Source of the DNA: Bradyrhizobium manausense
GTDB taxonomy: Bacteria > Pseudomonadota > Alphaproteobacteria > Rhizobiales > Xanthobacteraceae
DNA: 64,000 nt
NCBI RefSeq assembly: GCF_018131105.1
Contig: NZ_JAFCJI010000001.1
Location: 3,162,001-3,226,000, forward strand
Direction of reading: 5' to 3'
Shown here: positions 17,301 to 27,718 of the stretch, piece by piece
Numbering within the stretch: the first letter of the stretch is position 1
Layout: each line of letters starts with the position of its first letter
Translations under genes and position numbers: made by a program
Notes under the pieces: model-generated
The model's database searches: none
What the model was told of the DNA's origin: nothing
The model's input: the letters and a program-made list of their open reading frames with translations, nothing else

Positions 17301-19071
17301 CTCCGACATGATGCAGATCAAGATGGCGCAGGGTGCCAAGCCCGGCGAAGGCGGCCAGCTGCCCGGCCACAAGGTCGACGCGACCATCGCCAAGGTCCGG
17401 CATTCGACGCCGGGCGTCGGCCTGATCTCGCCACCGCCGCACCACGACATCTACTCGATCGAGGATCTGGCGCAGCTCATTTACGACCTCAAGAACGTCA
17501 ACCCGACGGGCGACGTTTCGGTCAAGCTCGTCTCCGAAATCGGCGTCGGCACGGTGGCCGCGGGCGTTGCCAAGGCGCGCGCCGACCATGTCACCATCGC
17601 GGGTTTCGAAGGCGGCACCGGCGCTTCGCCGCTGACCTCGATCAAGCACGCCGGCTCGCCGTGGGAGATCGGCCTTGCCGAAACCCACCAGACGCTGGTG
17701 CGCGAGCGGCTGCGCAGCCGCATCGTGGTCCAGGTCGACGGCGGCTTCCGCACCGGCCGTGACGTCGTGATCGGCGCGCTTCTCGGTGCCGACGAGTTCG
17801 GCTTCGCCACCGCGCCGTTGATCGCGGCCGGCTGCATCATGATGCGCAAGTGCCATCTCAACACCTGCCCGGTCGGCGTCGCCACGCAGGACCCCGTCCT
17901 GCGCAAGCGCTTCACCGGCCAGCCCGAGCACGTGATCAATTACTTCTTCTTCGTCGCGGAGGAAGTCCGCGAGATCATGGCTTCGCTCGGCTTCCGCACC
18001 TTCAACGAGATGGTCGGCCAGGTTCAGCTGCTCGACCAGACCAAGCTGGTCGCGCACTGGAAGGCCAAGGGCCTCGATTTCTCAAAACTGTTCGTCAAGC
18101 AGAAGGAAGAGAAGGGCCAGAAGATCTATCACTCCGAGCGCCAGAACCATCATCTGGAGGCGGTGCTCGACCGCACGCTGATCGAGAAGGCGCAGCCTTC
18201 ACTCGACCGCGGCGCGCCGGTGAAGATCGAGGCCAGGATCAACAGTACCAACCGCTCTGCGGGCGCGATGCTGTCGGGCGCGGTCGCCAAGATCTACGGT
18301 CATGCCGGTCTGCCGCAGGACACCATCCATGTCAGCCTCAAGGGCACGGCCGGCCAGGCCTTCGGCGCCTGGCTCGCCAACGGCGTCACCTTCGAGCTCG
18401 AGGGTGAAGCCAATGACTATGTCGGCAAGGGCCTCTCGGGCGGCAAGATCATCGTCAAGCCGCCGGCCAACAGCGGCATCGTGCCGGAAGAAAGCATCAT
18501 CGTCGGGAACACCGTGATGTACGGCGCCATCCAGGGCGAGTGCTACTTCCGCGGCGTCGCCGGCGAACGCTTCGCCGTGCGCAACTCGGGCGCGGTCGCC
18601 GTCGTCGAAGGCGCGGGCGATCATTGCTGCGAATACATGACCGGCGGCATCGTGGTCGTGCTCGGCAAGACCGGTCGCAATTTCGCGGCCGGCATGTCCG
18701 GCGGCATCGCCTATGTGCTGGACGAGACGGGCGACTTCAACAAGCTCTGCAATATGGCCATGGTCGAGCTCGAGCCGGTGCTGTCGGAAGAGATGATCAA
18801 CGCCAACACCTACCATCACGCCGGCGATCTCGAGGCGCATGGCCGGGTCGACGTGTTCAAGGACCTGCTCGACTCCGACGTCGAGCGCCTGCACGTTCTG
18901 ATCACGCGTCATGCCAAGGCGACCGGCTCCAAGCGCGCCGCCGACATCCTTGCCAATTGGAAGGAATGGCTGCCCAAATTCCGCAAGGTGATGCCGGTCG
19001 AGTACCGGCGCGCGCTGCGCGAAATGGCCGCCAACGCGGACGCCGAGCCGAAAATCGCGATCGGGGCGTGA
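14338..19071 (+). CDS. gltB: Glutamate synthase (NADPH) large subunit
   Basis: At 1577 residues this is the expected length. It makes glutamate from glutamine and 2-oxoglutarate with GltD, as the second half of the GS-GOGAT ammonium-assimilation cycle. A propeptide of 49 residues precedes Cys50 in [10 protein letters not shown], the glutaminase nucleophile. The glutaminase domain is followed by central and FMN-binding synthase domains, with [10 protein letters not shown] and [10 protein letters not shown] visible. The 3Fe-4S motif [13 protein letters not shown] lies near 1165-1178 and the C-terminal beta-helix near 1310-1550. ATG 14338 is preceded by GAGAGGA. gltD follows 150 bases downstream. 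Confidence 0.97.
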   Translation: MNGSQFERGNIVAEELSATVASKTTDPIQEHNSRPPAVGLYDPSLEKDSCGVGFIANIKGKKSHEIVADALNILCNLEHRGAVGADPRAGDGAGILVQIPHAFFSRKAKENKFELPAPGEYAIGALFMPRDTAWRNVIKSIIADQIKAEGLTLLGWRDVPTDNSSLGVTVKPTEPACMQVFIGRNGTAKTEDEFERHLYILRKSISQAIYQRRDRGLAGYYPCSMSCRTVIYKGMFLADQLGKYYPDLHEKDFESALALVHQRFSTNTFPAWSLAHPYRMIAHNGEINTLRGNTNWMAARQASVSSELYGKDISRLWPISYEGQSDTACFDNALEFLVQGGYSLPHAVMMMIPEAWAGNPLMDEKRRAFYEYHAALMEPWDGPAAIAFTDGRQIGATLDRNGLRPARYLVTKDDRIVMASEMGVLTIPEDQIITKWRLQPGKMLLVDLEQGRLIPDDEIKAELAKSHPYKEWLERTQIVLEDLPKVPTTGVRSNLSLLDRQQAFGYSQEDIAILMTPMAATGEEAAGSMGNDTPISALSDKAKPLFTYFKQNFAQVTNPPIDPIREELVMSLVSIIGPRPNLFDLQGLATTKRLEARQPILTDADLEKIRSISDVADSHFRSRTLDTTFHAGLGAAGMDQVLDELCARAESAVREGVNIIILSDRMVGSDRVAIPSLLACASVHHHLIRTGLRTSVGLVVESGEPREVHHFACLAGYGAEAINPYLAFESIVAMKDRLPGSLDDYEIVKRYIKSIGKGLLKVMSKMGISTYQSYCGAQIFDAVGLKADFVAKFFAGTHTRVEGVGLAEIAEEAVRRHADAFGDALVYKTALDVGGEYAYRSRGEDHAWTAESVGLLQHAARGNSLERYRAFAKILNEQSERLLTLRGLFRIKNAEEEKRKPIPLEQVEPAKDIVRRFATGAMSFGSISREAHTTLAIAMNRIGGKSNTGEGGEEADRFKPMPNGDSMRSAIKQVASGRFGVTTEYLVNSDMMQIKMAQGAKPGEGGQLPGHKVDATIAKVRHSTPGVGLISPPPHHDIYSIEDLAQLIYDLKNVNPTGDVSVKLVSEIGVGTVAAGVAKARADHVTIAGFEGGTGASPLTSIKHAGSPWEIGLAETHQTLVRERLRSRIVVQVDGGFRTGRDVVIGALLGADEFGFATAPLIAAGCIMMRKCHLNTCPVGVATQDPVLRKRFTGQPEHVINYFFFVAEEVREIMASLGFRTFNEMVGQVQLLDQTKLVAHWKAKGLDFSKLFVKQKEEKGQKIYHSERQNHHLEAVLDRTLIEKAQPSLDRGAPVKIEARINSTNRSAGAMLSGAVAKIYGHAGLPQDTIHVSLKGTAGQAFGAWLANGVTFELEGEANDYVGKGLSGGKIIVKPPANSGIVPEESIIVGNTVMYGAIQGECYFRGVAGERFAVRNSGAVAVVEGAGDHCCEYMTGGIVVVLGKTGRNFAAGMSGGIAYVLDETGDFNKLCNMAMVELEPVLSEEMINANTYHHAGDLEAHGRVDVFKDLLDSDVERLHVLITRHAKATGSKRAADILANWKEWLPKFRKVMPVEYRRALREMAANADAEPKIAIGA

Positions 19072-19090
19072 GGCACAAGGCATCACACCC

Positions 19091-19178
19091 CGTCATCGCG
19101 AGCGCAGCGAAGCAATCCAGACTTTCTTCCTTGATGCAGACTGGATTGCTTCGGAGCTCACGCTCCTCGCAATGACGG
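19091..19178. repeat. Palindromic repeat family A, copy 2
   Basis: CGTCATCGCGAGCGCAGCGA and AGCAATCCAGACT pair with CTGGATTGCT and CTCGCAATGACGG. It sits between gltB and gltD, so it would form a large hairpin inside the gltBD transcript. Confidence 0.85.
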
Positions 19179-19221
19179 CAGGTAAGAAACAAACGACTAA
19201 GCGGCAGGGACTTCGGGTTTA

Positions 19222-20673
<1,452 letters not shown>

Positions 20674-20678
20674 CAACT

Positions 20679-20807
20679 GTCGTCCTGGCGAAAGCCAGGA
20701 CCCATACCGCGGAATCTATCGATGCCAGCCGGTCGTAGCACCGGACTGTCAGTCTTCGCCAAACTACTCCCTGGGGTAATGGGTCCTGGCTTTCGCCAGG
20801 ACGACAC
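20679..20807. repeat. Palindromic repeat family C (one copy)
   Basis: TGTCGTCCTGGCGAAAGCCA and TGGCTTTCGCCAGGACGACA form the ends of a 129-base inverted repeat, with further CCCAT/ATGGG pairing inside. Each arm is also a small palindrome in itself. It lies between convergent gltD and the outer-membrane barrel gene. Confidence 0.8.
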
Positions 20808-20844
20808 CTGAGGGCTTGGCAGCGCCGAGCCCAACTGCCGCACG

Positions 20845-22590
20845 CTAGTTCTGCAATCTCACGCCGACCATTGCCACCGTCCCCTGCGAGCTCGAGCCCG
20901 GCTGGTTCGAATCCAGGATGTCGTGGCGCAGCGTGCCCTTGATCCAGACATTGCGGTTGAGCTTGTAGATCAGATTGCCTTCGAGCGAGTAGGTCTTGTC
21001 GTTGCGATTCTGGCCCTGATAGTCGTAGGTGCCGTAGGTGAACTTGCCGATCGCGGTGAGCCAGCGGCGGAAGTCGTGGTCGACTTCGGCGGCGTAGGTG
21101 TGGACCAGCACGCCGGAGGAGCCGGGGATCGTGGTTTCCGCGATCTGCGTGTCGGTGTTGAATTTCACCGTCGTCAGCCCGCTCGCATTCCAGATCAGCG
21201 AGCCCGAGGTGAGGAAGCCGGCGAGCTGGCTCAGCCGCGGGTCGACATAGTTGCGCGCGGAATAGCCGACCGAGACCTCGCCGGTGAGGATGCGCGAGAA
21301 CTCGAAGGACGAGCCGACCTTGGCATAGCCGCCGTTTGAATCGCGCAGATAGCCGTTGCGGTCGGCAGCCTGGTCGTGGACGCGGTTGTCACCCTGGATC
21401 TCGACGAACGGCTTCAGGCCCGGCTTGAGTTCGTAGGAGAAGCGCCCGACGCCGCCATACTGGTTGAAGTCGCGGTCGTCGTTGCTGAAGATCGAGCCGT
21501 CGGTGAGCTTTGAATCCGTGTAGGCGGTGCGATCGACCGTCGCGCCGGCCGCGACCTGGAAGCGGTTGAACGTCTGGTCGACACCGAAGGTGCCGCCATA
21601 GGTGGCGTAGACAGGGTATTTCTGCAGGCCGGCCTGCACGTTCGGGCTGCCGGGATTGTCGGTGGCGAGCCGCAGGCGCAACTGCGAGGTCAGCTTGAGA
21701 TCGCGATCGACGTCGAACCGGCCGTCGACATGGCCGGTGAAATCAGGCCGGTTGATCTCAACCGGCGACGGCGAGGCAAGGCCGTCGATCGTCGCCGGCA
21801 TGTTGTTGGTGTAGCCCGAGAACGAGCCGCGCAAGTCCGCGACCAGCGCGTGGCGCTCCCAGTCCGACATCACGAGCAGATCGGGCGCGACGACATAGAC
21901 TGGTGAGCCGACCGGCTTCTGCAGACGTGCGGGGTTGCTGTCGTAACCGGTGGAGAGCTCGAGCCCACCCTTGATCAGAAAGCTGCCGGCGTAATCGCCG
22001 ACCGCGCCGAACGCATCGTCATCGGCCTTGAGGCGGCGGCGCAGCGGCTGACCGGGCACGTTGCCCGCCATCGCCGGAGGCACCGGCGTCTTGTGCGCGG
22101 TCTCCGACGGCGGCGGCGCGATGCGCGGTGCGCCGAGAGGGGACAGCGCTGGTGTTGCCGATGGCACCGGGGAGCCGGGGCCCGCGGCGCGCTTCGGCTT
22201 CGGCTGCCCCGGATAGAGCTTAGGCTGCTGGCGCTTGCGATTGAGCGAGTCGTAACCGGAACTGCTCGCGCCGTTGGCCGCGGGCAGGCCGTAGGTTGGC
22301 ATCTGGCCGACGCGCGTCGTTGCGGGCGCATCGCTCTTCTTGCGCGGATCGTCATTGGGATCCGGCGCCTGCGGGATCGCATCCGAGGGAGCTTGCCGCA
22401 CGCCGGCCGTGCGGCGCGTCGGCAGCGTGTCAGGCGCGGCAAAGCCGCCCCGCGTGGGATTGAACAGGTCTGGCGTGAGGCTCTGGGCGGCCGCGGGCGC
22501 GCTTTCGAGCGCGGTCAGCAGCAGGCATGGCAAGACAGCGCGGAAAGCGTACGCGCATTTGCTCCGGCCCCTGCCTGGAGGCAACCCCAC
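20845..22590 (-). CDS. Outer-membrane beta-barrel protein
   Basis: A 581-residue exported protein. A signal peptide ends near residue 36 (APAAAQS). A Pro/Ala-rich, probably disordered region runs to about 190, and then come about 380 residues of alternating short hydrophobic strands ending [10 protein letters not shown], with a terminal aromatic-type barrel end. This fits a beta-barrel of the type called BBP2 or exopolysaccharide-associated outer-membrane protein. GTG 22590 is the likely start, with GGAG ten bases upstream. It is divergent from the KpsF-type isomerase, which suggests a link to surface polysaccharide, but that is inference. Confidence 0.78.
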   Translation of the reverse strand: MGLPPGRGRSKCAYAFRAVLPCLLLTALESAPAAAQSLTPDLFNPTRGGFAAPDTLPTRRTAGVRQAPSDAIPQAPDPNDDPRKKSDAPATTRVGQMPTYGLPAANGASSSGYDSLNRKRQQPKLYPGQPKPKRAAGPGSPVPSATPALSPLGAPRIAPPPSETAHKTPVPPAMAGNVPGQPLRRRLKADDDAFGAVGDYAGSFLIKGGLELSTGYDSNPARLQKPVGSPVYVVAPDLLVMSDWERHALVADLRGSFSGYTNNMPATIDGLASPSPVEINRPDFTGHVDGRFDVDRDLKLTSQLRLRLATDNPGSPNVQAGLQKYPVYATYGGTFGVDQTFNRFQVAAGATVDRTAYTDSKLTDGSIFSNDDRDFNQYGGVGRFSYELKPGLKPFVEIQGDNRVHDQAADRNGYLRDSNGGYAKVGSSFEFSRILTGEVSVGYSARNYVDPRLSQLAGFLTSGSLIWNASGLTTVKFNTDTQIAETTIPGSSGVLVHTYAAEVDHDFRRWLTAIGKFTYGTYDYQGQNRNDKTYSLEGNLIYKLNRNVWIKGTLRHDILDSNQPGSSSQGTVAMVGVRLQN

Positions 22591-22781
22591 GATGGAATAA
22601 CTCCAACAAAATCAGATACTTCATCGACAACTTCCGCGGACCCGCGGGAACCATCGTTAATGGAGTTAAAACAATTATGGTTAATGACCGGTTGAGGGCA
22701 TTGGCGCCCGCGTCGCCTCTCGACCCGGGGCGTGCTAAGCAGACGCCAATGGGCCGACGCCCCTCCTCCCTGGACCATGAC

Positions 22782-23789
22782 ATGCCGAGTTCGAAACCGC
22801 TGATGACCCAATCATCCGGCCCCACCCCCGACAGCGTCGAATCCGCGCTCCGCACGCTGGAGACGGAGAGCGGCGGCATCAACGCACTCGCGGCCGCCTT
22901 GCGCGGCCCGCTCGGCGAAGCGTTCGCCAAGGCGGTCGACCTGATCCGCAACGCCAAGGGCCGCGTCATCGTCACCGGGCTCGGCAAGTCCGGCCACATG
23001 GCCCGCAAGATCGCCGCAACCCTGGCCTCGACAGGCACGCCGGCCTTCTTCGTTCACACCGCTGAAGCCGCCCATGGCGACCTCGGGATGATCACCACCG
23101 ACGACGTCATCATGGCGCTATCCTGGTCCGGCGAGCAGCCGGAGATGAAGACGCTCGTCAACTACTCGGCGCGCTTTGCGATCCCGATGATCGCGGTGAC
23201 GTCGAACGCGGCGTCCTCGCTCGGCCAGGCGGCCGACATCGTGATCGAGTTGCCGAGGGCGCGCGAGGCCTGCCCGCACAATCTGGCGCCGACCACGTCG
23301 ACGATGATGCAGGTGGCAATCGGCGACGCCATCGCGATCGCGCTGCTCGAAGGCCGCGGCTTCACCGCGCTGGAATTCGCCCATTTCCATCCCGGCGGCA
23401 AGCTGGGTGCGATGCTGAAATTCGTCCGCGACTACATGCGCACCGGCGCGGAGATCCCGGTGAAGCCTGAAGGCACCAAGATGTCGGATGCGGTGATGGA
23501 GATGTCGGCCAAAGGGCTCGGCTGCGTCTGCATCGTCAACGCCGCGAACGAGGCTGTCGGCATCATCACCGACGGCGATCTGCGCCGCCACATGCGGCCG
23601 GACCTGCTGACGGTGTCCGTCGACGACATCATGACGAAGCAGCCGAAGACGGTGCCGCCCTCGATGCTCGCGAGCGAGATGATCGAGGTGCTGAACACCC
23701 GCAAGATCACCACGCTGGTCGTGACCGAGGCGGACAAGGTGGTCGGCATCGTGCATCTGCACGATCTGTTGCGGGCGGGCGTGGCTTAA
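22782..23789 (+). CDS. kdsD: KpsF/GutQ-family arabinose-5-phosphate isomerase
   Basis: This interconverts D-ribulose 5-phosphate and D-arabinose 5-phosphate, the first step to Kdo for lipopolysaccharide or capsule. An SIS sugar-isomerase domain (about residues 45-180, with VTGLGKSGHMARKIAATL and SWSGEQPEM) is followed by two CBS domains (about 210-330). From ATG 22782 the protein is 335 residues, the usual family length. In-frame ATGs at 22803 and 22678 are alternatives, and the one at 22678 has a GGAG upstream. The role in Kdo is family knowledge; KpsF-type paralogues serve capsules. Confidence 0.88.
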   Translation: MPSSKPLMTQSSGPTPDSVESALRTLETESGGINALAAALRGPLGEAFAKAVDLIRNAKGRVIVTGLGKSGHMARKIAATLASTGTPAFFVHTAEAAHGDLGMITTDDVIMALSWSGEQPEMKTLVNYSARFAIPMIAVTSNAASSLGQAADIVIELPRAREACPHNLAPTTSTMMQVAIGDAIAIALLEGRGFTALEFAHFHPGGKLGAMLKFVRDYMRTGAEIPVKPEGTKMSDAVMEMSAKGLGCVCIVNAANEAVGIITDGDLRRHMRPDLLTVSVDDIMTKQPKTVPPSMLASEMIEVLNTRKITTLVVTEADKVVGIVHLHDLLRAGVA

Positions 23790-23816
23790 ACCCAGCTCTC
23801 TCCGCTCGTCATTGCG

Positions 23817-23892
23817 AGCGCTGCGAAGCAATCCAGACTGTTTCCACGGAGGCAGCCTGGATTGCTTCGTCGCTTCGCGCCTCGCAATGACG
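23817..23892. repeat. Palindromic repeat family A, copy 3
   Basis: CGTCATTGCGAGCGCTGCGA and GCAATCCAGACT pair with CTGGATTGCTTCG and CTCGCAATGACG. It lies between convergent genes. Confidence 0.85.
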
Positions 23893-23897
23893 GCTGG

Positions 23898-24452
23898 CTA
23901 GATCTGCGGAAACCGGGCAGCCGTCTCCTCCAGCGGCAGCTTCAGTCCGTTCGCCAGATACGACACCGTGCGATAGAAGCCGCAGAGCAGCATGATCTCC
24001 AGAATCTGCGCCTCGTCGTAATGCGCCGACAGCGCTGCGAACTCGGCGTCCGTGAACGTCGCGCAGTGATGCAGCGCGTCGATTGCAGCGATCAGGGCCT
24101 GCTCGGCCGGCGACCAGCAGGATGAACTCGCATCACCCGCCACAGTCGCGCGGACCTCATCCTCGGTGAGCTTTGCCGGTGCGGCGAAGACCGCGACATG
24201 GACACCCCACTCATATTCGCAACGGTTGAGCGCGCAGGTGCGATCGATCACGATCTCGCGCTGGCGCAACGACAGCGGCCCGGGATCGAGCAGACCGCCG
24301 GCACGAAACTTGTCCCAGGCGCGGCCGTGGCCGGCCATCACCCGGAACAGCACCAGCGGCGGCGCGCCGCGCATGATGCGGTCGAACTGCGCCTGGATCT
24401 CCGGGGGATAAGGCTGATCGAGCGGGGCGATACGCGGCGTGGGGGATGACAT
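23898..24452 (-). CDS. Carboxymuconolactone decarboxylase (AhpD-like) family protein
   Basis: A 184-residue all-alpha protein. ALNRCEYEWGVHVA carries the family cysteine and histidine, but the AhpD-type CxxC pair is reduced to one cysteine (C-E-Y-E-W-G-V-H), so the classical alkylhydroperoxidase relay is doubtful. The protein is often of unknown function in this family, with detoxification or decarboxylation of cyclic lactones being possible. It is divergent from the HxlR regulator, which probably controls it through the twin operator between them. Confidence 0.82.
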   Translation of the reverse strand: MSSPTPRIAPLDQPYPPEIQAQFDRIMRGAPPLVLFRVMAGHGRAWDKFRAGGLLDPGPLSLRQREIVIDRTCALNRCEYEWGVHVAVFAAPAKLTEDEVRATVAGDASSSCWSPAEQALIAAIDALHHCATFTDAEFAALSAHYDEAQILEIMLLCGFYRTVSYLANGLKLPLEETAARFPQI

Positions 24453-24465
24453 GGGCGCCTTCTTT

Positions 24466-24504
24466 GCTACAATTATCGTAGCAATACGCTACATTATCTG
24501 TAGC
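24466..24504. promoter_or_regulatory. Tandem operator, two GCTAC-N7-GTAGC palindromes
   Basis: GCTACAATTATCGTAGC (24466-24482) and GCTACATTATCTGTAGC (24488-24504) are two near-identical 17-bp palindromes. Their centres are 22 bp apart, about two helical turns, between the divergent CMD and HxlR genes. This is the sort of paired site a dimeric HxlR repressor would bind; TACAAT and TACATT within them may also be -10 elements. Confidence 0.75.
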
Positions 24505-24523
24505 AAGAAGCAAGGGGGGCGTG

Positions 24524-24850
24524 ATGGCAAGACAGGCAGCATCAGGGGAACGTCGCGTGCGCGGCTCGCGCACCGGTCGGCCAATCATGGCGCTGCTCGA
24601 CCTGCTCGGCCGGCGCTGGAGCCTGCGGATATTATGGGAGCTGCGCGAGGATCCGCTCACCTCGCGCGCGCTGCGCACGGCCTGTGACGAGGCTTCGCCA
24701 ACGGTGCTGCAGGCGCGGCTGACGGAGCTGCGCGAGGCGGGGTTCGTCGAGTTGGGTGACAGCGGGGGTTATGGATTAACGGCGCTGGGGCGGGAATTGT
24801 GCGAGACGTTCATGCCGCTGCACCGGTTTGCGGAGAGATGGAAGAGGTGA
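24524..24850 (+). CDS. HxlR-family (MarR-like) transcriptional regulator
   Basis: A 108-residue winged-helix regulator. MALLDLLGRRWSLRILWEL followed by SPTVLQARLTELREAGFVEL is the HxlR core with the recognition helix near residues 50-70. HxlR proteins bind as dimers and respond to electrophiles such as aldehydes or quinones. ATG 24524 has an A-G-rich ribosome-binding site just upstream; a GTG at 24521 is possible. The target is presumably the CMD gene and itself, via the twin palindromes. Confidence 0.88.
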   Translation: MARQAASGERRVRGSRTGRPIMALLDLLGRRWSLRILWELREDPLTSRALRTACDEASPTVLQARLTELREAGFVELGDSGGYGLTALGRELCETFMPLHRFAERWKR

Positions 24851-24880
24851 AAGCAAGAGCCAGCCGCACACGCTGAGCTT

Positions 24881-25021
24881 CCTTCTCCCCTTGTGGGAGA
24901 AGGTGGCGCGAAGCGCCGGATGAGGGGTATGCCTCACCAACACAGCATCGCGTGAGGAGAGATACCCCTCGCCCGTCTCGCCGCTACGCGGCGAGCCACC
25001 CTCTCCCACAAGGGGAGAGGG
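24881..25021. repeat. Palindromic repeat family D, long (141 bp)
   Basis: Arms include CTTCTCCCCTTGTGGGAGAA and GATGAGGGGTATG on the left, and GATACCCCTC and CTCTCCCACAAGGGGAGAGG on the right. The arms also contain internal palindromes (GGCGCGAAGCGCC on the left, and TCGCCGCTACGCGGCGA on the right). It lies after the HxlR gene and before the convergent NfeD gene. It resembles the GC-rich miniature repeats common in Bradyrhizobium and is not an insertion sequence: no transposase is near it. Confidence 0.75.
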
Positions 25022-25030
25022 TAAGAAAGC

Positions 25031-25474
25031 TCACGCCGCGGCCACCGTCAGATTGGCGCCATCCACCTGCACCACTTTCACCTTCGTTCCCGCCGGCGTA
25101 TCCGGGCCTGCCACGCGCCATACCGTGTCGCCGATGCGGACGGTACCATTGCCGTCGATGATCGGCTTCTCCAGCGTGAACTCTCGACCCAACAGCGCCT
25201 CGGTGCGCTTGTTGAGGAAGGGGCTGGCGCTGGCATCCGGCTTCGGCCGGGCGAGCCGGCGCCACACCGGCACCGCAGCAGCCGCGAACAGCGCGAACAT
25301 CACGAGCTGGATCTGCCACGATACAGCAACGCCGAACGAGATCAGGCCGACCAGCAGTGCTGCGAGCCCGAGCCAGAACAGGAACACGCCCGGCGCAAGT
25401 ACCTCCAGCGCCATCAGGATGAAGCCGAAGATCAGCCAGTTCCAGGTGCCGAGCGATATGAACATGTCGGTCAT
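25031..25474 (-). CDS. NfeD-family membrane protein
   Basis: At 147 residues it has three or four N-terminal membrane helices (to about 75) and a C-terminal OB-fold domain (about 88-145, with KPIIDGNGTVRIGDTVWRV). NfeD short forms are cotranscribed with stomatin-like SPFH proteins and assist assembly of membrane microdomain complexes. It lies 56 bases after the SPFH gene, consistent with the usual pair. The ATG at 25474 has GAGAGG at the right distance. Confidence 0.88.
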   Translation of the reverse strand: MTDMFISLGTWNWLIFGFILMALEVLAPGVFLFWLGLAALLVGLISFGVAVSWQIQLVMFALFAAAAVPVWRRLARPKPDASASPFLNKRTEALLGREFTLEKPIIDGNGTVRIGDTVWRVAGPDTPAGTKVKVVQVDGANLTVAAA

Positions 25475-25494
25475 GACACGACCTCTCTATGTGA

Positions 25495-25524
25495 GCGCGT
25501 GACCCCTAGCAGAAGGTCACGCGC
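25495..25524. repeat. Perfect 10-bp inverted repeat between the SPFH and NfeD genes
   Basis: GCGCGTGACC (25495-25504) and GGTCACGCGC (25515-25524) with a 10-base loop lie between the SPFH stop and the NfeD start. There is no T run, so it could be a stabilising or attenuating hairpin inside the operon, not a terminator. Confidence 0.55.
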
Positions 25525-25530
25525 CGTTCC

Positions 25531-26535
25531 TTACCCCTGCCGCGGCGGGACCGTGGGCGGTGTGCCGCCCGTCGGAGGCACTGAGCCGGGACGCCGAGCG
25601 GCTGCAGCCGCAGAGGCCGCGCTTTCGCCAAATGTCGCCTTCGCGATCTCGCCAATGCCGGCGAGCGAGCCCAGCAGGCTCATCGCCTCCATCGGCAGCA
25701 TGATGATCTTCTGGTTCGGCGCGTCCGCGAACTGGCCGAATGCCTTGATATACTTGTCGGCAATAAAATAGTTCAGCGCGGCGACGTCGCCCTTCGCGAT
25801 CGCTTCCGACACCGCCGTCGTCGCCTTGGCCTCGGCTTCGGCCAGACGCTCGCGCGCCTCGGCGTCGCGGAAGGCGGCTTCGCGACGGCCTTCGGCCTGG
25901 AGGATCTGGCCCTGCTTGGCGCCCTCGGCGCGCAGGATCTCGGACTGGCGCTGGCCTTCGGCGGAGAGAATGTCGGCGCGCTTGACGCGCTCAGCCTTCA
26001 TCTGCCGGCCCATGGCCTCGACGAGGTCGGCGGGCGGCACGATGTCCTTGATCTCGATACGGTTGACCTTGACGCCCCAGGGCGAGACCGCGGCATCGAC
26101 GACGCGCAGCAGGCGCTCGTTGATCTCGTCGCGATGCGACAGCACCTGGTCGAGATCCATCGAGCCCATCACCGAGCGGATGTTGGTCATGGTCAGCACC
26201 GTGATCGCCTGGGTCAGATTGGCGACCTCGTAGCTCGCCTTCGCCGCATCGAACACCTGGAAGAAGGCGACGCCGTCCACCGTCACGGTGGCGTTGTCCT
26301 TGGTGATGACCTCCTGCTCGGGAATGTCGATCACCTGCTCCATCATGTTGATCTTGCGCCCGACGCGATCGAAATAGGGCACGATCAGGTTGAGCCCGGG
26401 GCTCAGCGTCTGGGTGTATTTTCCGAACCGCTCGATGGTCCAGTCGTAGCCCTGCGGCACCGTCTTCACGCCGGCAATCAGCGTGACGATGACGAGCAAC
26501 ACCAGAACAATCGCGAAAATATCGAAACCGCTCAT
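25531..26535 (-). CDS. SPFH-domain (stomatin/QmcA-type) membrane protein
   Basis: A 334-residue protein anchored by one N-terminal helix (residues 2-22), followed by the SPFH/band 7 domain (about 25-200, beginning VPQGYDWTIERFGKYTQTL) and a coiled-coil rich in Ala, Glu and Arg. The C-terminal tail is Pro/Gly-rich. These proteins scaffold lipid microdomains and regulate membrane proteases. ATG 26535 is preceded by a strong GGAGGA; an upstream in-frame ATG at 26595 lacks one. NfeD follows directly. Confidence 0.92.
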   Translation of the reverse strand: MSGFDIFAIVLVLLVIVTLIAGVKTVPQGYDWTIERFGKYTQTLSPGLNLIVPYFDRVGRKINMMEQVIDIPEQEVITKDNATVTVDGVAFFQVFDAAKASYEVANLTQAITVLTMTNIRSVMGSMDLDQVLSHRDEINERLLRVVDAAVSPWGVKVNRIEIKDIVPPADLVEAMGRQMKAERVKRADILSAEGQRQSEILRAEGAKQGQILQAEGRREAAFRDAEARERLAEAEAKATTAVSEAIAKGDVAALNYFIADKYIKAFGQFADAPNQKIIMLPMEAMSLLGSLAGIGEIAKATFGESAASAAAAARRPGSVPPTGGTPPTVPPRQG

Positions 26536-26742
26536 ATTTCCTCCAAGGCGGGAAGCCCCTTCCCGCGCTGCCATTGGTCGGGACCAGGACCCCACCGGTT
26601 CAGCGGTCGCCCTTTCACGTCGGCATCCGCCCCATTCTGCACAAGACGGCCGGCGAGGGAACGGTCACGTTTATGTATTTGCGAAGGGCTCTTGAAAGCC
26701 TGACGGCAAACACCTAGCGACAATCGTTAAGAAATTGCGACG

Positions 26743-27708
26743 CTACTCGATGACGTCGTTCGCGGTTGCGAGCAGGCTTGGGGGAAGCGTGACGCCGATC
26801 GCCTTGGCCGTCTTCAGATTGACGGCGAGCTCGAATTTGGTCGGATTCTGGACCGGAAGATCCGCAGGCAGCGCACCCTTCAGAATGCGATCGATGTAGC
26901 CGGCGGCGCGGCGCAGCTGCTCGGCGCTGTCGGTGCTGTAGGACATCAGCCCACCCTCGTCGACGAACATGCGGCTCCAGAACATCGCCGGCGCCTGCGC
27001 CTGCACAATGGCCGCGAGCAGCGGCGCACGATTGGCCATGGTGAAGAAGTCGGGCAGCACCAGGAAGCCGCCATCCGTGCGGGAGGCCAGCGCGGCAAGC
27101 GAAGCCGCATCGTGGACCGGCGCGGGCTCGACTGTCACATGAAGCGTGCGTCCTGCCTCCTCGATGGTGCGCAACATGAGGTCGGCGAAGGGCGCGGTCG
27201 CCGGATTGTAGACGACGAGGACGCGAGAGACCCTTGGGTGAATCTGCGTCAGCAGGTCCAGCCACTTGCCGGCCAGGGGGCCATCATAATCGGTGAACCC
27301 GGTGAGGTTGCCGCCGGGATGGGCGAGGTTCTTGGCAAAGCCCTGGCTGACAGGGTCGGTGATCACGGCAAAGACGATCGGCGTCGACGTCGTGCGCTTC
27401 TGCAGCTCCTCGACCGAAGGCGTACCGATCGCGAACAGGACATCGGGCTTGAGCCCGACCAGCTCCTCTGCGAACTGCGCGATGCGCTGCCTGTCGCCGG
27501 CACCACTGCGCCAGTCGATCTGAAGATTGGCCTGTTCCTTCCAGCCAAGGGCTGAGAGCGCCTCGGCAAGGGGGGCCTGCCCGATCACGTCATCATCGGT
27601 GACCGTGAGCACGCCCACCCGGCGCATCGTCGTCGGCTGCTGTGCCAGAGCGGAGGGCGCAAACGCCGTGATCGTCCCAAGAAGCGCCAAACATTCCCGG
27701 CGGTTCAT
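26743..27708 (-). CDS. ABC transporter substrate-binding protein, TrpX/DUF534 (ABC_sub_bind) type
   Basis: A 321-residue protein with an N-terminal signal peptide (MNRRECLALLGTITAFAPSA). It carries the twin-lobed pattern of the family, with RVGVLTVT at the start and DVLFAIGTPSVEELQKRTTS and KNLAHPGGNLTGFT in the middle. Such proteins carry amino acids or related small ligands; no permease or ATPase gene accompanies it. The start lies ten bases after the ferrochelatase stop, with GAGGAG spanning that junction, so it is probably translated from the hemH transcript. Confidence 0.82.
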   Translation of the reverse strand: MNRRECLALLGTITAFAPSALAQQPTTMRRVGVLTVTDDDVIGQAPLAEALSALGWKEQANLQIDWRSGAGDRQRIAQFAEELVGLKPDVLFAIGTPSVEELQKRTTSTPIVFAVITDPVSQGFAKNLAHPGGNLTGFTDYDGPLAGKWLDLLTQIHPRVSRVLVVYNPATAPFADLMLRTIEEAGRTLHVTVEPAPVHDAASLAALASRTDGGFLVLPDFFTMANRAPLLAAIVQAQAPAMFWSRMFVDEGGLMSYSTDSAEQLRRAAGYIDRILKGALPADLPVQNPTKFELAVNLKTAKAIGVTLPPSLLATANDVIE

Positions 27709-27718
27709 GGAGCGCTCC

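Noticed and set aside
14221..18057. A 1278-codon open frame on the minus strand
   Set aside because: It is the shadow of gltB in a GC-rich genome; its composition (Asp/Arg/Gly/Leu-rich, no motifs) is that of an antisense frame, and gltB is certain.
24881..25021. A miniature transposon (MITE)
   Set aside because: The 141-bp element is palindromic, but no target-site duplication or transposase is visible; I list it as a palindromic repeat.
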